In this document: piece after piece, positions 3,928-6,041 of the stretch
Position numbering within the stretch: the stretch's first letter is position 1
How the letters are laid out: every line of letters starts with the position of its first letter
From: Rickettsiales bacterium
GTDB lineage: Bacteria > Pseudomonadota > Alphaproteobacteria > Rickettsiales > UBA998
Assembly (NCBI GenBank): GCA_019749855.1
Contig: JAIEPI010000147.1
Location: 1 to 6,041 of the forward strand
Length of the DNA stretch: 6,041 nt
Reading direction: 5' to 3'
Position numbers and translations under genes: made by a program
The notes under the pieces: model-generated
Database searches by the model: none
What the model was told of the DNA's origin: nothing
Seen by the model: only the letters and a program-made list of their open reading frames with translations

Positions 3928-5528
3928 TACCCGCGCTGCCGGATGATATCAGCGGCCTGAGTAACGCGGAGTGCGAGGCCATCTTGCGTGAGGGGTTGCC
4001 GTCGAAGGAGTGGCGGCTCAATAACCTGTACTGGATTCAGGACAAGAGCGGGCAGGTCGTCAAGTTCCGAATGAACCCTTCGCAGGCCGAGTATTTCCGC
4101 GAACGCCACAAGCGCAACATCATTCTCAAGGCGAGGCAGTTGGGCTTTTCCACACTGATCGATTTGGACATTCTCGATTCGGTGGTGTTCGAGGATAACT
4201 TCTCCGCGCAGATCATCAGCTATTCGCTGGCGCATGCGATGGAGATATTCGAGACGAAGATAGCGTTTCCCTATTCCAAGTTGCCGGAATGGATCAAGGA
4301 GGCCCGCAAAGCCACCACAGACTCCGCGAGTGAGCTGGCGCTGGATAACGGCTCCATGGTGGCGGTGGGTACCACGGCGCGGGGCGGCACGAAGCAGCGC
4401 TTGCACGTGTCCGAGTTCGGGAAAATCTCAGCAAAATATCCTGATAAAGCGCGGGAGATTGTCACAGGTGCATTTAATGCCGTGCCATCAACTGGGCGTA
4501 TTGACATCGAATCCACCGCTGAGGGGGAGTTCGGGCGCTTCTACGAGATGACCATGCTTGCCATGGCGGCTCATCGCCAAGGTGGCGACCTAACGGATTT
4601 AGATTTCAAGTTCCACTTTTTCGCGTGGTGGCAGGAGCAACGCTACAGCTTGCCGCACGCTGCTGGTGCAATGTATCCTGAGACGGTCGAGCGGTACTTC
4701 CGCATGCTGGCAGACGAGCACGGCATCACCCTGACCGACGGGCAAAAGCTCTGGTATTATAAACAGGCCGAAACGCAGGCCGAAGACATGAAGCGGGAGT
4801 ATCCGTCGTATCCTGAGGAGGCGTTCGAGCAGGCCGTCGAGGGGGCGTATTATGCCAAGCAGCTATCGAAGGCGGATACGGACGGACGCATCTGCTCATT
4901 GCCCTACGATACGCGCCTGCCGGTGCACACGTTCTGGGATATTGGCGTTTCCGATGACACAAGCATCTGGTTTATGCAGCTCCATCCTTCGGGCCGCGTG
5001 GATGTGATCGACTTCTACGCTTTCTCAGGCGAGGGCATGGAGCATTATGCGCGGGTGCTGAATGAGCGCGGCTACCATTACGGCAGGCATTTCGGGCCGC
5101 ACGATATTGAGCAGCGCGAGATGGGTACGGGCAAGAGCGTTAAGGATACCGCCAAGGCGCTGGGTATCACCTTCCAAACGGTTCCGCGCACGGTCAACGT
5201 CAATGATGACATCAATGCGACGCGGGTTCTGCTGGGACGCTGCTGGTTCGATAAAGTGAAAGACGCTGAGGGCTTGAAAGCGCTGCGCGCTTACCGGCGG
5301 GCATGGAACGAGCAACGCGCCTGCTTCGCGGATCACCCGCTGCACGATTGGTCGTCACATGCCGCTGATGCTTTCCGCACGGGGGCGGTATCTATTCCTG
5401 AGCATCCTGATGCCATCCGTCGCCTGAATCAGGTGGGTGAAGCGCCCGTCATGATGGGTAGTGGTGGATTTGCCAGTGGCAACAATGCCTCAACCTACAA
5501 AGCCAAGGGCAAGAAGCGGCTGCGCTGA
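3924..5528 (+). CDS. terL: Terminase large subunit (ATPase/nuclease)
   Basis: This is the packaging motor: an ATPase pumps DNA into the prohead through the portal, and a nuclease cuts the concatemer. The 534-residue protein shows the adenine/Walker-A-like KARQLGFST (69-77), a Walker-B-like RLHVSEFGKI (159-168) with E164 as the presumed catalytic acid, and the coupling motif ESTAEG (196-201). The C-terminal RNase H-like nuclease has FWDIGVSDDTSIWF (337-350; D339 as first metal ligand), VIDFYAF (361-367) and HDWSSHAADAFR (474-485; D482 as last ligand). All core motifs are intact. ATG 3924 overlaps the previous stop by four bases; an in-frame ATG at 3867 would lie inside that gene and lacks support. 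The C-terminal tail is Gly/Ser/Lys-rich. Confidence 0.95.
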   Translation: MIPALPDDISGLSNAECEAILREGLPSKEWRLNNLYWIQDKSGQVVKFRMNPSQAEYFRERHKRNIILKARQLGFSTLIDLDILDSVVFEDNFSAQIISYSLAHAMEIFETKIAFPYSKLPEWIKEARKATTDSASELALDNGSMVAVGTTARGGTKQRLHVSEFGKISAKYPDKAREIVTGAFNAVPSTGRIDIESTAEGEFGRFYEMTMLAMAAHRQGGDLTDLDFKFHFFAWWQEQRYSLPHAAGAMYPETVERYFRMLADEHGITLTDGQKLWYYKQAETQAEDMKREYPSYPEEAFEQAVEGAYYAKQLSKADTDGRICSLPYDTRLPVHTFWDIGVSDDTSIWFMQLHPSGRVDVIDFYAFSGEGMEHYARVLNERGYHYGRHFGPHDIEQREMGTGKSVKDTAKALGITFQTVPRTVNVNDDINATRVLLGRCWFDKVKDAEGLKALRAYRRAWNEQRACFADHPLHDWSSHAADAFRTGAVSIPEHPDAIRRLNQVGEAPVMMGSGGFASGNNASTYKAKGKKRLR

Positions 5529-5529
5529 T

Positions 5530-5559
5530 TTCACAAGAGCGGGGTGCGCGGCCTATAAT
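5530..5559 (+). promoter_or_regulatory. Sigma70-like promoter for the virion genes
   Basis: TTCACA (5530-5535, five of six consensus bases) and a perfect TATAAT (5554-5559) are separated by 18 bp. They lie in the only true intergenic gap of the window. Transcription should begin near 5566, leaving a short leader with GGAG (5574-5577) before the next start at 5587. The -10 element sits in the loop of GCGGC (5548-5552) / GCCGC (5561-5565), an operator-like inverted repeat. This suggests separate, possibly controlled, expression of the portal region. Confidence 0.55.
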
Positions 5560-5565
5560 TGCCGC
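5548..5565. repeat. Inverted repeat flanking the -10 element
   Basis: GCGGC and GCCGC are perfect five-base arms around an eight-base spacer that contains TATAAT. The arms are short, so chance is possible, but the position over the -10 element is what a repressor site would have. Confidence 0.3.
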
Positions 5566-5586
5566 ATAATCATGGAGCCATACACA

Positions 5587-5778
5587 ATGGGTAGCATCTT
5601 TTCATCGCCCGAGCCTGCGCCATTGCCTGCTGAGCCATCTGAGGAGGCTCCAAGCGAAGCGGCTAAGCGTGAGCGTCGTCGCATCGCAGGTAATCGCGTG
5701 CCGACATTGCTCGCGTCTGCCAACGCGGAAACGGGTGCGCCTGCCTTGCAGCAAACCAAAAGCCTGTTGGGATCATAA
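5587..5778 (+). CDS. Small proline-rich phage protein upstream of the portal, 63 aa
   Basis: The protein starts MGSIFSSPEPAPLP and has an acidic, Pro/Glu-rich stretch (8-25), a basic cluster KRERRR (27-32), then 'NRVPTLLASA' (36-45) and a C-terminal LLGS. This layout (short 'lfs' N-terminus, proline stretch, Arg cluster, 'gr.sTlLts' and 'LLG' end) resembles the small proteins often coded next to phage portal genes, whose job is not well settled. The start at 5587 has GGAG (5574-5577) at good spacing; the ATG at 5572 would lack one. It is the first gene after the promoter, and its stop overlaps the portal start as TAATG. No membrane segment is seen, and the protein is probably largely disordered. 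Confidence 0.75.
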   Translation: MGSIFSSPEPAPLPAEPSEEAPSEAAKRERRRIAGNRVPTLLASANAETGAPALQQTKSLLGS

Positions 5779-6041
5779 TGGCCGCTGATCCTAAGGAGCT
5801 AGTACGGCGGTGGGGTGCTCTCAAGACACATCGCAGGCCTTATGAGTCGATGTGGGACGCGATACGCGAAACCATTTATCCGCAAGCCGATCCGCACGCT
5901 AACTTGCAGAATCCGGCTGAGAAGCGCATCGACCGCTATGATAACACCGGCGAAAACTGCCTCGATCTTTTTGGCTCGAATCTAGCTGGCACGCTGGCAA
6001 ACGAGAAAACACGCTGGATGCAGTTGGAAACCGACGCCGCG
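5778..6041 (+). CDS. Portal protein (head-to-tail connecting family), 5' part
   Basis: The first 88 codons of the portal gene are present; it is cut by the window end, not broken by mutation. The portal is the dodecameric ring through which DNA is packaged and which docks the terminase and later the tail. The N-terminal pattern LVRRWGALKTHRRPYESMWDAI (8-29) with 'R....dnTGENCLDLFGSNLAGTLANEKTRWMQLE' (about 50-85) matches the start of the podovirus-type head-to-tail-connecting family ('RW..LK..R..ye..W' then 'D.T...al..las.l...lt.p...W..L'). The start overlaps the previous stop by one base (TAATG) with GGGA upstream. Family-typical length is over 500 residues, so most lies outside. Confidence 0.88.
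   Translation, partial: MAADPKELVRRWGALKTHRRPYESMWDAIRETIYPQADPHANLQNPAEKRIDRYDNTGENCLDLFGSNLAGTLANEKTRWMQLETDAA

Noticed and set aside
3702..4406. 234-codon open frame on the - strand
   Set aside because: It lies antisense to the conserved ATPase region of the large terminase and the membrane protein; an expected shadow of GC-rich coding sequence.
1..6041. CRISPR array, tRNA, insertion sequence, toxin-antitoxin or defence genes
   Set aside because: No regularly spaced repeats, cloverleaf-like sequence, transposase motifs or toxin/antitoxin pair features were seen on either strand.

Overview
The window is a stretch of tailed-bacteriophage or prophage genome. Every gene is on the + strand, and the genes are packed end to end, with six four-base ATGA stop/start overlaps, one TAATG junction and only one real intergenic gap (5529-5586). 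The recognisable families are a RusA-type Holliday junction resolvase, a DUF1376 replication protein, an Sf6-type small terminase, a large terminase and a head-to-tail-connecting portal. Together they point to a double-stranded DNA phage of a proteobacterium, probably with podovirus-type morphogenesis. The moderately GC-rich sequence fits an alpha- or gammaproteobacterial host, but nothing here fixes the host. No integrase, attachment site, tRNA or bacterial gene is visible, so free phage and prophage cannot be told apart.

Region 1 (22-1552) is an early/middle block of small DNA-binding proteins: a helix-turn-helix protein, a 43-residue unknown, RusA, a winged-helix protein with a CxxCxHxH cluster, a 53-residue helix-turn-helix-like protein and a 56-residue basic protein. 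Region 2 (1549-2950) is the replication block: a DUF1376 protein whose linker DNA carries a 14-bp perfect palindrome and a hairpin, overlapped at its end by a helicase-loader-like protein. The latter contains two phased A8 runs, the second preceded by a Shine-Dalgarno-like sequence in an arrangement like the dnaX frameshift site. Region 3 (2943-3335) is a small acidic unknown directly before the packaging genes.

Region 4 (3354-5528) is the packaging motor: small terminase, a 60-residue single-pass membrane protein, and the large terminase with ATPase and nuclease motifs. Region 5 (5529-6041) begins with a good sigma70-like promoter in the only intergenic gap, followed by a 63-residue proline-rich protein and the first 88 codons of the portal gene, which runs off the window.

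In the likely order of use, region 1 proteins regulate and RusA resolves recombination/replication branches. Region 2 starts DNA replication, and regions 4-5 recognise the replicated concatemer, cut it and pump it through the portal into the prohead. The overall plan is that of a known phage type. The points most worth checking are the possible programmed frameshift, the cis elements in the replication gene, the repeated TGTCGGG motif near the first regulator, and the unassigned small proteins. I see no convincing new defence or mobile system.
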